Shown: one piece after another, positions 24,978 through 31,878 of the stretch
Numbering within the stretch: the stretch's first letter is position 1
How the letters are laid out: every line of letters starts with the position of its first letter
Assembly (NCBI GenBank): GCA_022801925.1
Contig: JAAWTG010000028.1
Location: 1-35,407, forward strand
DNA length: 35,407 bases
Reading direction: 5' to 3'
Source: Clostridia bacterium
GTDB taxonomy: Bacteria; Bacillota; Clostridia; RUG12999
Position numbers and translations under genes: made by a program
The notes under the pieces: generated by a model
The model's input: the letters and a program-made list of their open reading frames with translations, nothing else
The model's database searches: none
Told to the model about the DNA's origin: nothing

Positions 24978-26363
24978 ATGAATGAAGCAGAAGTGCGAAA
25001 GATTGTGGAAAGCGTGATTTTGCATATGGAAGGCGAATCGCCGGAAAGAAAGCAAAAAGGCGTGTTTGCCACAATGGAGGAAGCACTGGAAGCGGTACAA
25101 AAAGCGTATCGGCAATTCTGCAGCTACAATTTGGAGCAGCGGGAAAAAATGATTGACAACATTCGCAAAGCGACATTGGAACATGCACAGACTTTGGCGG
25201 AAATGGGCGTGAAGGAAACTGGCATGGGGCGGGTGACGGATAAAATCATCAAGCACCAGTTGGTGGCGGAAAAAACGCCCGGGACAGAAGTATTGCAGCC
25301 GGAAGCCTATTCCGGCGACCGCGGGTTGACTTTGGTGGAACAAGGGCCTTACGGAATTATCGGCGCAATTACGCCGTCCACCAATCCGAGCGAAACGGTG
25401 CTGTGCAACAGCATGGGTATGATTGCGGCGGGAAACGGCGTGGTATTTAACCCCCATCCGGGCGCGGTGAAAACATCTAACTATGCGGTAGACTTGGTGA
25501 ACCGTGCGATTCTGGAAGCGGGCGGCCCAGAAAATCTGGTTTGTTCTGTGGAAAAACCCACCATGCAGACGTCGGACGTGATGATGAAATCGCCGGCGGT
25601 GAAAATGCTGGTGGCAACAGGCGGCCCGGGCGTAGTGCGCGCGCTGCTTTCCTCCGGAAAGAAAGCGATTGGCGCAGGCGCAGGCAATCCGCCGGTGATT
25701 GTGGACGAAACAGCGGATATCCCCAAAGCGGCAAAAGACATTGTAGACGGTGCGAGTTTTGATAACAACCTGCCCTGCATTGCGGAAAAAGAATGCTTTG
25801 CAGTGGCGGACATTGCAGACGAATTGGTGCACTACATGACACAGAGCGGCGCTTATTTGATTGACAGCCGCCAGATGGAACAGATGTTGTCGTTTGCCAT
25901 GGTGCAAAAAGACGGAAAATATGTCATCAATAAAAAATGGGTGGGAAAAGACGCGTCCTTGTTCCTGAAAGAAATCGGCGTCAGCAGCGATGCCAAACTG
26001 ATTGTTTGCGAAGCGCCATTCGAGCATCCGTTCGTGCAGGAAGAATTGATGATGCCGATTCTGCCGGTTGTCCGCGTGAAAGATTTTGACGAAGCGGTGG
26101 AAAAAGCGGTGGCGGCGGAAAACGGGCGGCGGCACAGCGCGCATATCCATTCCAAAAACGTTGACCATTTGACGCGGTTTGCAAGGGAAGTGGAAACTAC
26201 CATTTTTGTGAAAAATGCGCCGTCTTATGCAGGAATCGGTGCAGGCGGCGAAGGTTATACCACCTTCACCATTGCAGGGCCAACCGGAGAAGGACTCACC
26301 TGCACGCGGTCGTTTACCAGACAGCGGCGCTGCGTGATGGTGGACGGATTCTCCATTATATAG
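24978..26363 (+). CDS. pduP: CoA-acylating propionaldehyde dehydrogenase with encapsulation peptide
   Basis: This 461-residue enzyme of the PduP/EutE family turns propionaldehyde, CoA and NAD+ into propionyl-CoA. The first 19 residues (MNEAEVRKIVESVILHMEG) are a targeting helix almost interchangeable with those of the ADH and PduL. The aldehyde dehydrogenase domain has GPYGIIGAITPSTNPSET, the nucleotide stretch LVATGGPGVV and the catalytic Cys267 in NNLPCIAEKE. The ATG follows the pduO stop without a gap, with AGAGGTGA upstream. Some relatives act in glycyl-radical compartments and accept lactaldehyde as well. Confidence 0.96.
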   Translation: MNEAEVRKIVESVILHMEGESPERKQKGVFATMEEALEAVQKAYRQFCSYNLEQREKMIDNIRKATLEHAQTLAEMGVKETGMGRVTDKIIKHQLVAEKTPGTEVLQPEAYSGDRGLTLVEQGPYGIIGAITPSTNPSETVLCNSMGMIAAGNGVVFNPHPGAVKTSNYAVDLVNRAILEAGGPENLVCSVEKPTMQTSDVMMKSPAVKMLVATGGPGVVRALLSSGKKAIGAGAGNPPVIVDETADIPKAAKDIVDGASFDNNLPCIAEKECFAVADIADELVHYMTQSGAYLIDSRQMEQMLSFAMVQKDGKYVINKKWVGKDASLFLKEIGVSSDAKLIVCEAPFEHPFVQEELMMPILPVVRVKDFDEAVEKAVAAENGRRHSAHIHSKNVDHLTRFAREVETTIFVKNAPSYAGIGAGGEGYTTFTIAGPTGEGLTCTRSFTRQRRCVMVDGFSII

Positions 26364-26392
26364 AAAGAAACAGGGAAAGGAAGTAAGGAAAC

Positions 26393-27607
26393 ATGAATCC
26401 ACAAGACATAGAAAAAATTGTCCGCCAAGTGCTGGCAAACGTGGACGGGAATTCCTCTTGTAACTGCGGTTCCGGTGGGTGCGGCAAGCACAGCGAGATT
26501 CCCAAAACAGCGCGGATTTCCATGCTGACGGGCGACCGTAAGCTGGAAGTGGTGGAAGTGCCAATGCCCACGCCCAAGGATGATGAAATCCTGATTCGCG
26601 TGGAAGGCTGCGGTATCTGCGGCACGGACGTACATGAATGGAAAGGTGACCCGTTCGGCTTGATTCCCGTTGTGCTCGGACACGAAGGCACAGGCGAAAT
26701 CATTGCCATGGGTAAAAATGTGAAATTTGATACGCAGGGCAAGCCGGTCAAAGTAGGCGACCGCGTTGTGACGTCCGTGATGACGTGTGGCACCTGCCCC
26801 ATGTGTATTCATCACCCTGAAACACCGAATTTGTGCGATAATCAGGGGATTTACGGACTCATTTCCGACAGTCCGGAATACCGGTTGAACGGTTGGTTTG
26901 CCAGCCATTTGCTGGTGCGTGCAAATTCCACATTTTTCGTGGTGAACGAACTGAGTTTTGAACAAAAACTGTTGCTGGAACCCTCTGCTGTGGCAGTTCA
27001 TGCGGTGGAACGCGCAAATTCCACAGGACTGCTGAACTTTGGCAGCAAAGTGGTGGTGCAGGGCTGCGGGCCGATTGGTCTTTTGATGATTGCGGTTCTC
27101 AAAACGGCAGGTATTTATAACATTATCGCCATTGACGGAAACGAACAGCGTCTTGCCATGGCAAAACGCATGGGCGCACTGAAAACCATCAATTTCAAAG
27201 AACACCCGAATCTGGACGAGCGCGTGAACATGGTGAAAGAAGGAAACGACTTGGGCGCGGATTTTGCGTTCCAGTGTACCGGCGTTCCGGCTGCTGCTGC
27301 GGATTTGTGGCAGTTTGTACGCCGCGGCGGCGGATTCTGCGAAGTCGGGTTCTTTGTGGACAATGGTGAATATACCGTGAATCCGCATTTTGCGTTCTGT
27401 AACAAAGAAGTGACGCTGGTCGGTTCTTGGGACTACGGCGCGAACGACTATCCGACAACCATTGCATTCGTGAAACGGGCAAAAGAAAACAATTTGCCGA
27501 TTGAGGATTTAATCACGCACCGTTATGGACTGGATGAACTCAACGAAGCAATGGAAATGAACATCTCTCTGCAGGGAATCAAGATTGCTTATGTCAACAA
27601 GGACTAA
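26393..27607 (+). CDS. Zinc-dependent alcohol dehydrogenase (MDR family) with encapsulation peptide
   Basis: This 404-residue medium-chain zinc dehydrogenase takes the place of the iron-type PduQ. An N-terminal targeting helix (MNPQDIEKIVRQVLANV) is followed by a linker with Cys23, Cys25 and Cys30. The catalytic zinc site is Cys76 (GICGTDVHEW) with GHE at 96-98. The structural zinc site has Cys132, Cys135, Cys138 and Cys148, with a longer last spacing than usual. The NAD(P)-binding motif is GCGPIGLL. It is expected to reoxidise NADH inside the shell by reducing propionaldehyde to 1-propanol and, since the aldolase makes lactaldehyde, probably lactaldehyde to 1,2-propanediol. The second role is inference. 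It lies 29 bp after pduP. Confidence 0.92.
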   Translation: MNPQDIEKIVRQVLANVDGNSSCNCGSGGCGKHSEIPKTARISMLTGDRKLEVVEVPMPTPKDDEILIRVEGCGICGTDVHEWKGDPFGLIPVVLGHEGTGEIIAMGKNVKFDTQGKPVKVGDRVVTSVMTCGTCPMCIHHPETPNLCDNQGIYGLISDSPEYRLNGWFASHLLVRANSTFFVVNELSFEQKLLLEPSAVAVHAVERANSTGLLNFGSKVVVQGCGPIGLLMIAVLKTAGIYNIIAIDGNEQRLAMAKRMGALKTINFKEHPNLDERVNMVKEGNDLGADFAFQCTGVPAAAADLWQFVRRGGGFCEVGFFVDNGEYTVNPHFAFCNKEVTLVGSWDYGANDYPTTIAFVKRAKENNLPIEDLITHRYGLDELNEAMEMNISLQGIKIAYVNKD

Positions 27608-27635
27608 GCAAAGCATGCGGAAGGAATGAGAAAGC

Positions 27636-27974
27636 ATGGATGCACTTGGTATGATTGAAGTCTTTGGATTTGTCACGGCGGTCTGCACGGCGGATGTAGC
27701 AGCGAAAGCGGCGGACGTGAAAATCATTGCATTTGATAACAACAAACCGGCGGCGGGCGACAGCGCGGAAGTACCGCTGGTGATGATTGTGAAAATGGAA
27801 GGAAGCGTAGACGCGGTGAAAGCGGCGGTGGAAGCGGGCAAGGCTTATGCGCAGTCCAAGGAACTCTATATTACATCACACATTATTCCACGTCCGAGCG
27901 ACGGCGCGGCAGCAATGGCGCACCTGTGTTCTTTGGGCAGGGATAAAATAAAGCAAGCAAAAACAGTGAAATAA
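27636..27974 (+). CDS. Microcompartment hexameric shell protein (BMC-H) 1
   Basis: This 112-residue single-domain shell protein has the BMC fold: LGMIEVFGFVTAVCTADVAAKAADV at the start, VKMEGSVDAVKAAVEAG and SHIIPRP at the end. A longer pore-side loop (about residues 33-47, NNKPAAGDSAE) and a basic tail of about 20 residues (RDKIKQAK) distinguish it from the PduA-like paralogs downstream. Hexamers of such proteins tile the facets of the compartment and pass metabolites through a central pore. It is the first of four BMC-H genes in a row, 28 bp after the ADH gene. Confidence 0.94.
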   Translation: MDALGMIEVFGFVTAVCTADVAAKAADVKIIAFDNNKPAAGDSAEVPLVMIVKMEGSVDAVKAAVEAGKAYAQSKELYITSHIIPRPSDGAAAMAHLCSLGRDKIKQAKTVK

Positions 27975-27993
27975 AAGAAAGGAAGTATGAATC

Positions 27994-28269
27994 ATGATGG
28001 AAGCATTGGGAATGGTGGAAACAAGAGGTTTGGTCGCAGCAATTGAGGCGGCGGACGCAATGGTAAAAGCGGCAAATGTTGTGTTGATTGGAACAGAAAA
28101 AATCGGTTCCGGTCTGGTAAGCGTTATGGTGCGCGGCGACGTTGGAGCAGTGAAATCTGCAACAGAAGCAGGCGCAGCGGCAGCGTCCCGACTGGGCGAA
28201 ATCGTAGCAGTACATGTGATTCCGCGTCCGCACGGTGATGTGGAAAAAATCCTGCCGGTATTGAAGTAA
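27994..28269 (+). CDS. pduA: Microcompartment hexameric shell protein (BMC-H) 2, PduA-like
   Basis: This 91-residue shell protein is very close to PduA/Eut[22 protein letters not shown], the pore loop [14 protein letters not shown] and [11 protein letters not shown]. In PduA the Ser of the KIGSG loop lines a pore suited to propanediol. It differs from the mature part of 28671-28949 by only about three residues, and the DNA is nearly identical, so the two are a recent duplication or are kept alike by gene conversion. ATGs at 27994 and 27997 are both possible starts; AAAGGAAG lies upstream. Confidence 0.95.
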   Translation: MMEALGMVETRGLVAAIEAADAMVKAANVVLIGTEKIGSGLVSVMVRGDVGAVKSATEAGAAAASRLGEIVAVHVIPRPHGDVEKILPVLK

Positions 28270-28312
28270 TCCAAATTGCTGTAAGCAGAAAATCAAAGGT
28301 AGGAGTGGCGGC

Positions 28313-28579
28313 ATGGATGCAATAGGGCTTATCGAAATTCAAAGTCTGGTTGCGGCGATTGAAGCGCTTGACCAGATGTGCAAAACGTCCGGCGTTAAAC
28401 TTGTCCATATTGAACGCCGCCTTGGCGGGCGTATGGTAAGTTTGGTGGTGGAAGGCGACGTATCTTCCGTGACCTGTGCACTGGAGCGCGGCAAGGAAGC
28501 AGCGCAGCGGCTCGGCAAGGTGAAAGGGTGCGAGGTCATTGCGCGTCCGCACGAGGAGATACAGAAGTTTTTAAAATGA
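28313..28579 (+). CDS. Microcompartment hexameric shell protein (BMC-H) 3
   Basis: This 88-residue BMC-H protein is divergent from its two PduA-like neighbours. It has AIGLIEIQSLVAAIEALDQM, an R-R-L-G-G-R pore loop in place of KIGSG, and IARPHEEIQKF at the end. The Gly-Gly-Arg loop would give a pore of different size and charge. It sits between the two near-identical genes, which argues that the duplication happened around it. AGGAGTGG is 6 nt before the ATG. Confidence 0.94.
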   Translation: MDAIGLIEIQSLVAAIEALDQMCKTSGVKLVHIERRLGGRMVSLVVEGDVSSVTCALERGKEAAQRLGKVKGCEVIARPHEEIQKFLK

Positions 28580-28592
28580 TTGAGGTGTAATC

Positions 28593-28949
28593 ATGGCGAC
28601 AGCAAAAAAACAGGCGTCAGTGAAACAAGAACCACAAAAACAAGAAGTACAAAAAAAGGAGGAAATAAAAATGAATTTTGAAGCATTGGGAATGGTGGAA
28701 ACAAGAGGTTTGGTTGCAGCGATTGAGGCGGCAGACGCAATGGTAAAAGCAGCAAACGTAACGTTGATCGGAACAGAAAAAATCGGTTCCGGTCTGGTGA
28801 GCGTTATGGTGCGCGGCGACGTTGGAGCAGTGAAAGCGGCAACAGAAGCAGGTTCCGCAGCAGCGTCCCGACTGGGCGAAATCGTAGCGGTACATGTCAT
28901 TCCGCGTCCGCACGGCGATGTGGAAAAAATTCTGCCGGTCTTGAAATAA
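28593..28949 (+). CDS. Microcompartment hexameric shell protein (BMC-H) 4 with N-terminal extension and internal start
   Basis: The full frame encodes 118 residues. The first 26 are a Lys/Gln/Glu-rich hydrophilic tail ([18 protein letters not shown]...) followed by a PduA-like shell domain with the KIGSG pore loop. The upstream ATG at 28593 has GAGGTG about 6 nt before it, while an internal ATG at 28671 has a perfect AAGGAGG with 8-nt spacing. Two products, 118 and 92 residues, may therefore be made, as is known for PduB and PduB'. If only the internal start is used, the protein is an ordinary PduJ/PduA copy. The coding DNA from 28678 on nearly repeats 28002-28269. Confidence 0.88.
   Translation: MATAKKQASVKQEPQKQEVQKKEEIKMNFEALGMVETRGLVAAIEAADAMVKAANVTLIGTEKIGSGLVSVMVRGDVGAVKAATEAGSAAASRLGEIVAVHVIPRPHGDVEKILPVLK
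28656..28673 (+). promoter_or_regulatory. Internal ribosome site and start codon within the fourth BMC-H gene
   Basis: AAGGAGG (28656-28662), an 8-nt A-rich spacer and ATG (28671-28673) form an ideal translation start in the same frame as the upstream ATG at 28593. It is stronger than the site serving the upstream ATG, so it decides whether the short form, or both forms, are made. Confidence 0.7.
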
Positions 28950-28970
28950 GAAAGCAGAATCCCTGTTGGA

Positions 28971-29039
28971 GCGGGAACGGCTTTGCCGTTCCTGCCAATA
29001 GGAAAGCGGACGCAAGCCCGTTTTCCTATTGGCAGGAAC
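28971..29039 (+). promoter_or_regulatory. Two mutually exclusive hairpins before pduL
   Basis: Hairpin A pairs 28971-28981 with 28985-28995 (11 bp, one G-U, loop TTT). Hairpin B pairs 28988-29005 with 29022-29039 (18 perfect base pairs, 16-nt loop). They share bases 28988-28995, so only one can form at a time. No T-run follows hairpin B; the pduL ribosome site begins within 10 nt. It may adjust pduL expression or protect an mRNA end. Confidence 0.55.
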
Positions 29040-29061
29040 CAAAACGAAAGGAGTAGCTGCT

Positions 29062-29685
29062 ATGGAACAGGTGTTGATAGAAAAAATTGTGCAATCGGTG
29101 ATGGAAAATGTCACCGGAGATGATATAAAAATCGGCGTATCGCAGCGTCATATTCATTTGTCGCAGGAGGATTTGGAAATTCTGTTCGGCAAGGGATATG
29201 AACTGACGAAATTGAAACCGCTGATGGGAAAAGAATTTGCGGCAAAAGAAGTGGTGACGCTGGTTGGCGCGTCGCTTAAAGCGATTGAAAATGTCCGCGT
29301 GCTAGGACCGGTACGCAAACAGACGCAAGTGGAAATTTCCAGAACGGATACGTTTGTGCTGAAAATCAGTCCGCCCGTCCGCCCGTCCGGCGATATCAAA
29401 GGTTCGGAGCGTGTAGTGGTCGTTGGGCCGAAAGGCAGTATATATTTAAAAGAAGGCGTTATCATTGCCAACCGGCATATTCATATGACGCCGGCAGCAG
29501 CGGCAAAAAATGACGTGAAAGACGGCGACTATGTAGACGTGATGGTGGAAGGGATTAAACCGACAAAATTCTATGATGTACAGGTGCGTGTGCGGGACGA
29601 TTTCAACGTGGAAATGCACATTGACACCGACGACGCAAACTCTGCCGGACTTCGTAACGGCGACAAAGTGACGATTATCAAATAA
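29062..29685 (+). CDS. pduL: Phosphate propanoyltransferase with encapsulation peptide
   Basis: This 207-residue PduL phosphotransacylase is unrelated to Pta. It converts propionyl-CoA and phosphate to propionyl-phosphate and so returns CoA for PduP inside the shell. The first 18 residues (MEQVLIEKIVQSVMENVT) are the targeting helix. Two metal-binding copies follow: VSQRHIHLS with His30 and His32, and ANRHIHMTP with His139 and His141. His186 (VEMHIDTDDAN) completes the site. The start at 29062 has AAAGGAG upstream; a frame beginning at 29029 would run into hairpin B. A propionate kinase to yield ATP is not encoded in the window. Confidence 0.96.
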   Translation: MEQVLIEKIVQSVMENVTGDDIKIGVSQRHIHLSQEDLEILFGKGYELTKLKPLMGKEFAAKEVVTLVGASLKAIENVRVLGPVRKQTQVEISRTDTFVLKISPPVRPSGDIKGSERVVVVGPKGSIYLKEGVIIANRHIHMTPAAAAKNDVKDGDYVDVMVEGIKPTKFYDVQVRVRDDFNVEMHIDTDDANSAGLRNGDKVTIIK

Positions 29686-29703
29686 AGAAAAGAGGGAACC
29701 GGA

Positions 29704-29955
29704 ATGATTTTAGGAAAAGTAGTGGATACGGTGGTTTCAACGCGCAAAGTGGATTCTTTGGTAGGATATAAAATCATGATAGTAAACTGTTTGGACAGAG
29801 AACAAAAGGAAACAGGAGAGCATGTTGTGGCGATTGACCACATTGGCGCGGGCATCGGCGAAACAGTGATTGTCTGCGAAGGCGACAATGCACGGTTTGC
29901 CTGCGACCGCAAAGAAATACCGACAGACGCGGTAATTGTGGGAATTGTAGACTAA
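29704..29955 (+). CDS. eutN: Microcompartment pentameric vertex protein (EutN/CcmL family)
   Basis: This 83-residue protein is a BMC-P vertex protein, recognised from MILGKVVDTVVSTRKVDSLVGYKI at the start, the AIDHIGAGIGETVIVCEGDNAR core and the IPTDAVIVGIVD ending. Pentamers cap the corners of the shell. AGAGGGAACCGGA directly precedes the ATG, 18 bp after the pduL stop. It is the only vertex gene in the operon. The role corresponds to PduN. Confidence 0.95.
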   Translation: MILGKVVDTVVSTRKVDSLVGYKIMIVNCLDREQKETGEHVVAIDHIGAGIGETVIVCEGDNARFACDRKEIPTDAVIVGIVD

Positions 29956-29963
29956 GATAAATG

Positions 29964-29997
29964 CAGGTTCTTTTGGTGTTTGGTATAAAGGAACCTG
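29964..29997 (+). promoter_or_regulatory. Intercistronic hairpin between eutN and pduS
   Basis: CAGGTTC (29964-29970) and GAACCTG (29991-29997) pair perfectly, with further TTT/AAA pairing inside. It is followed by TTCTGTCT, not a clean T-run, so it is at most a weak terminator. It may lower downstream expression or mark an mRNA processing site. Confidence 0.4.
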
Positions 29998-30034
29998 TTC
30001 TGTCTAAATGAAAACAAAAGGGAGAAGAAAAAGC

Positions 30035-31345
30035 ATGTTGCAGGAACAAATCAGTCGGGCGGGCGTGGTTGGCGCGGGCGGCGCAGGATTCCCTTCCGCG
30101 TTTAAGCTGGCGGAGGGAATCGAAACAGTTTTAATCAACGGCGTGGAATGCGAACCGCTGCTCAAAACCGATTTTCATTTATATGCCGCGCAGCGCGCAT
30201 TTTTGGAGGGAACGCTGGAGACGGTGGTGGAGCAGAGCGGCGCAAAAGAAGGCGTGCTGGCAATCAAACGCCATGCGGCGGAATTGCTTGGTATTTCAGC
30301 ACATTCTTTCGGAAAATCCTGCCGCTATACTGTGATTGACAACATCTATCCGGCGGGGGACGAATTGGTTTTGATAGAAGAAGCGCTGGGAAAAACCGTG
30401 GGAAGCGGAAAACTGCCCATTTCGCAGGGTGTTGTGGTCTATAATTTGGAAACGCTGTATAACATTGGAAATGCCATGGCAGGAAAACCTGTTACGGAAA
30501 AATTTGTTACCATTGCAGGACGGACGGAGAAAACAACCGTGCTAAAGGTGCCGGTGGGAACAAGCCTGTCCTACTTGTTGGAACAAGCCGACTTGACATT
30601 AACGGAGGAAGATGCTATCATAGAAGGCGGTCCCATGATGGGAAAATTATCCGGCGCAGATGCTGTGGTAACAAAGACGGCCAAAGGATATTTGATTTTG
30701 CCGAAGGACAGCAGTGTTGTTATGCGGCGGAAACTAAACCAGCGTGTAGCGCTGAGCCGTGCGGCGTCCGCTTGTTGCGGCTGCCGTATGTGTACGGATT
30801 TATGTCCGCGGCATTTGCTTGGACACGATATTGAACCGCATAAAATTGTCAAAACAGTGGCGCAGGGCATTCAAAACACCAAAGTATTTCAGGGAGCGTT
30901 TCTGTGCAGCAGCTGCAGCGTGTGCGATACAATTGCCTGCTGTCAGGGGCTGAGTCCGCGCATGGTGTTTGCCGGCGTGAAAGGTGAACTGGCAAAACAA
31001 GGAATGCGGCCGGAGCCCAAAGACGTGAAACCGCGGCAGGAACGGACGTTTCGGCGCGTGCCGACGCAGCGTATTTTACGGCGGCTTGGCGTATGGCAAT
31101 ATGACAGAGACGATTACACATATTTGGAACCGCCGCGTCCACAAGAAGTGGAAATTCCTTTGCGGCAGCATATCGGCGGACTCTATCCGCTCGCGGTGAA
31201 AGTGGGCGATAGAGTGAAAACAGGCGACCCGCTGACGGCGCAGGGCGAAGGCTTGGGCGCGCTGATTCACGCAAGTATAGACGGAACGGTCACGGAAATT
31301 ACGGAAAAGGCGGTGAAGATTGTTGAAAGCAATCGGAGTCATTGA
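30035..31345 (+). CDS. pduS: PduS-type RnfC-like flavin and iron-sulfur protein
   Basis: This 436-residue protein of the PduS/RnfC family is thought to reduce cob(III)alamin or pass electrons across the shell. The N-terminal AGVVGAGGAGFPSAFKL belongs to the flavin/NADH-binding part. Mid-protein YNLETLYNIGNA and the SLBB-like stretch follow. Two cluster motifs for [4Fe-4S] are visible: CCGCRMCTDLCPRH and CSSCSVCDTIACC. The C-terminal part looks like a barrel-sandwich domain (PLAVKVGDRVKTGDPL). The start at 30035 has AGGGAG upstream; the ATG at 30008 has no ribosome site. Its end overlaps pduT by 26 bp. No encapsulation helix is visible. Confidence 0.94.
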   Translation: MLQEQISRAGVVGAGGAGFPSAFKLAEGIETVLINGVECEPLLKTDFHLYAAQRAFLEGTLETVVEQSGAKEGVLAIKRHAAELLGISAHSFGKSCRYTVIDNIYPAGDELVLIEEALGKTVGSGKLPISQGVVVYNLETLYNIGNAMAGKPVTEKFVTIAGRTEKTTVLKVPVGTSLSYLLEQADLTLTEEDAIIEGGPMMGKLSGADAVVTKTAKGYLILPKDSSVVMRRKLNQRVALSRAASACCGCRMCTDLCPRHLLGHDIEPHKIVKTVAQGIQNTKVFQGAFLCSSCSVCDTIACCQGLSPRMVFAGVKGELAKQGMRPEPKDVKPRQERTFRRVPTQRILRRLGVWQYDRDDYTYLEPPRPQEVEIPLRQHIGGLYPLAVKVGDRVKTGDPLTAQGEGLGALIHASIDGTVTEITEKAVKIVESNRSH

Positions 31346-31868
31346 GATAAAAACCATTTCAAAAGGGTATCTGGTAAGCGATGGGATTTTGGATTTGGTG
31401 TCCGTTGAAATCGTCATGGCGCAGCCCGTTTGCCCGGGAAAATTTGTGCTGATTCTTGCAGGCGGCGTTGCGGAAGTGGAAAATGCTGTGGCATTTGCCA
31501 ATCGGAAATATAGCGAGGCAGTGGTGGATTCCACGGTGCTGGGACGCATTGAAGAAGAAGTATATCTATCGTTGGTGGGCGCCGCAGAGACAGCGCAGCG
31601 CGGTGCGGTTGGTATTATAGAAACCTTTTCCATTGCCGCTGTTATTCAGGCAGCGGATACGGCGGTGAAAACCTCCGGTGTGGAGATAATGGAAATTCGG
31701 ATTGCGCGCGGTATGGGCGGAAAATGTTATGCACTTTTCACCGGCAGCGTATCGAATGTGGAAGACGCGGTGAAAAACGGCGGCGCGCAGGCAGCGGAGG
31801 AAGGACTGCTGGTGGATACGGCAGTCATTGCCAGTCCCCATACGGAATTGTGGCAATATATAGAATAG
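31320..31868 (+). CDS. pduT: Tandem-domain trimeric shell protein with Fe-S site (PduT)
   Basis: This 182-residue protein has two BMC domains (about 1-90 and 92-182) that form a pseudohexameric trimer. Cys38 (AQPVCPGKF) matches the Cys38 that holds a [4Fe-4S] cluster in the pore of Salmonella PduT, which suggests electron transfer through the shell, probably with PduS. The second domain has AVGIIETFSIAAVIQAADTAVK and GMGGKCYALF. The start is TTG at 31320 (numbering then matches PduT); TTG at 31323 is possible too. AAGGCGGTGA lies upstream inside pduS. It is the only trimeric shell protein in the operon. Confidence 0.94.
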   Translation: MLKAIGVIEIKTISKGYLVSDGILDLVSVEIVMAQPVCPGKFVLILAGGVAEVENAVAFANRKYSEAVVDSTVLGRIEEEVYLSLVGAAETAQRGAVGIIETFSIAAVIQAADTAVKTSGVEIMEIRIARGMGGKCYALFTGSVSNVEDAVKNGGAQAAEEGLLVDTAVIASPHTELWQYIE

Positions 31869-31878
31869 AGGTGTAGAA

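Noticed and set aside
24939-26564. Minus-strand open frame of 541 codons opposite pduP
   Set aside because: It is antisense to pduP and the start of the ADH gene. The protein is rich in His, Arg and Phe with no domain; its length results from the codon bias of the real genes.
29022-29061. Intrinsic terminator reading of hairpin B before pduL
   Set aside because: The stem is long and perfect but no T-run follows; CAAAACGAAAGGAG comes next and the downstream genes have no promoter of their own that I could find.
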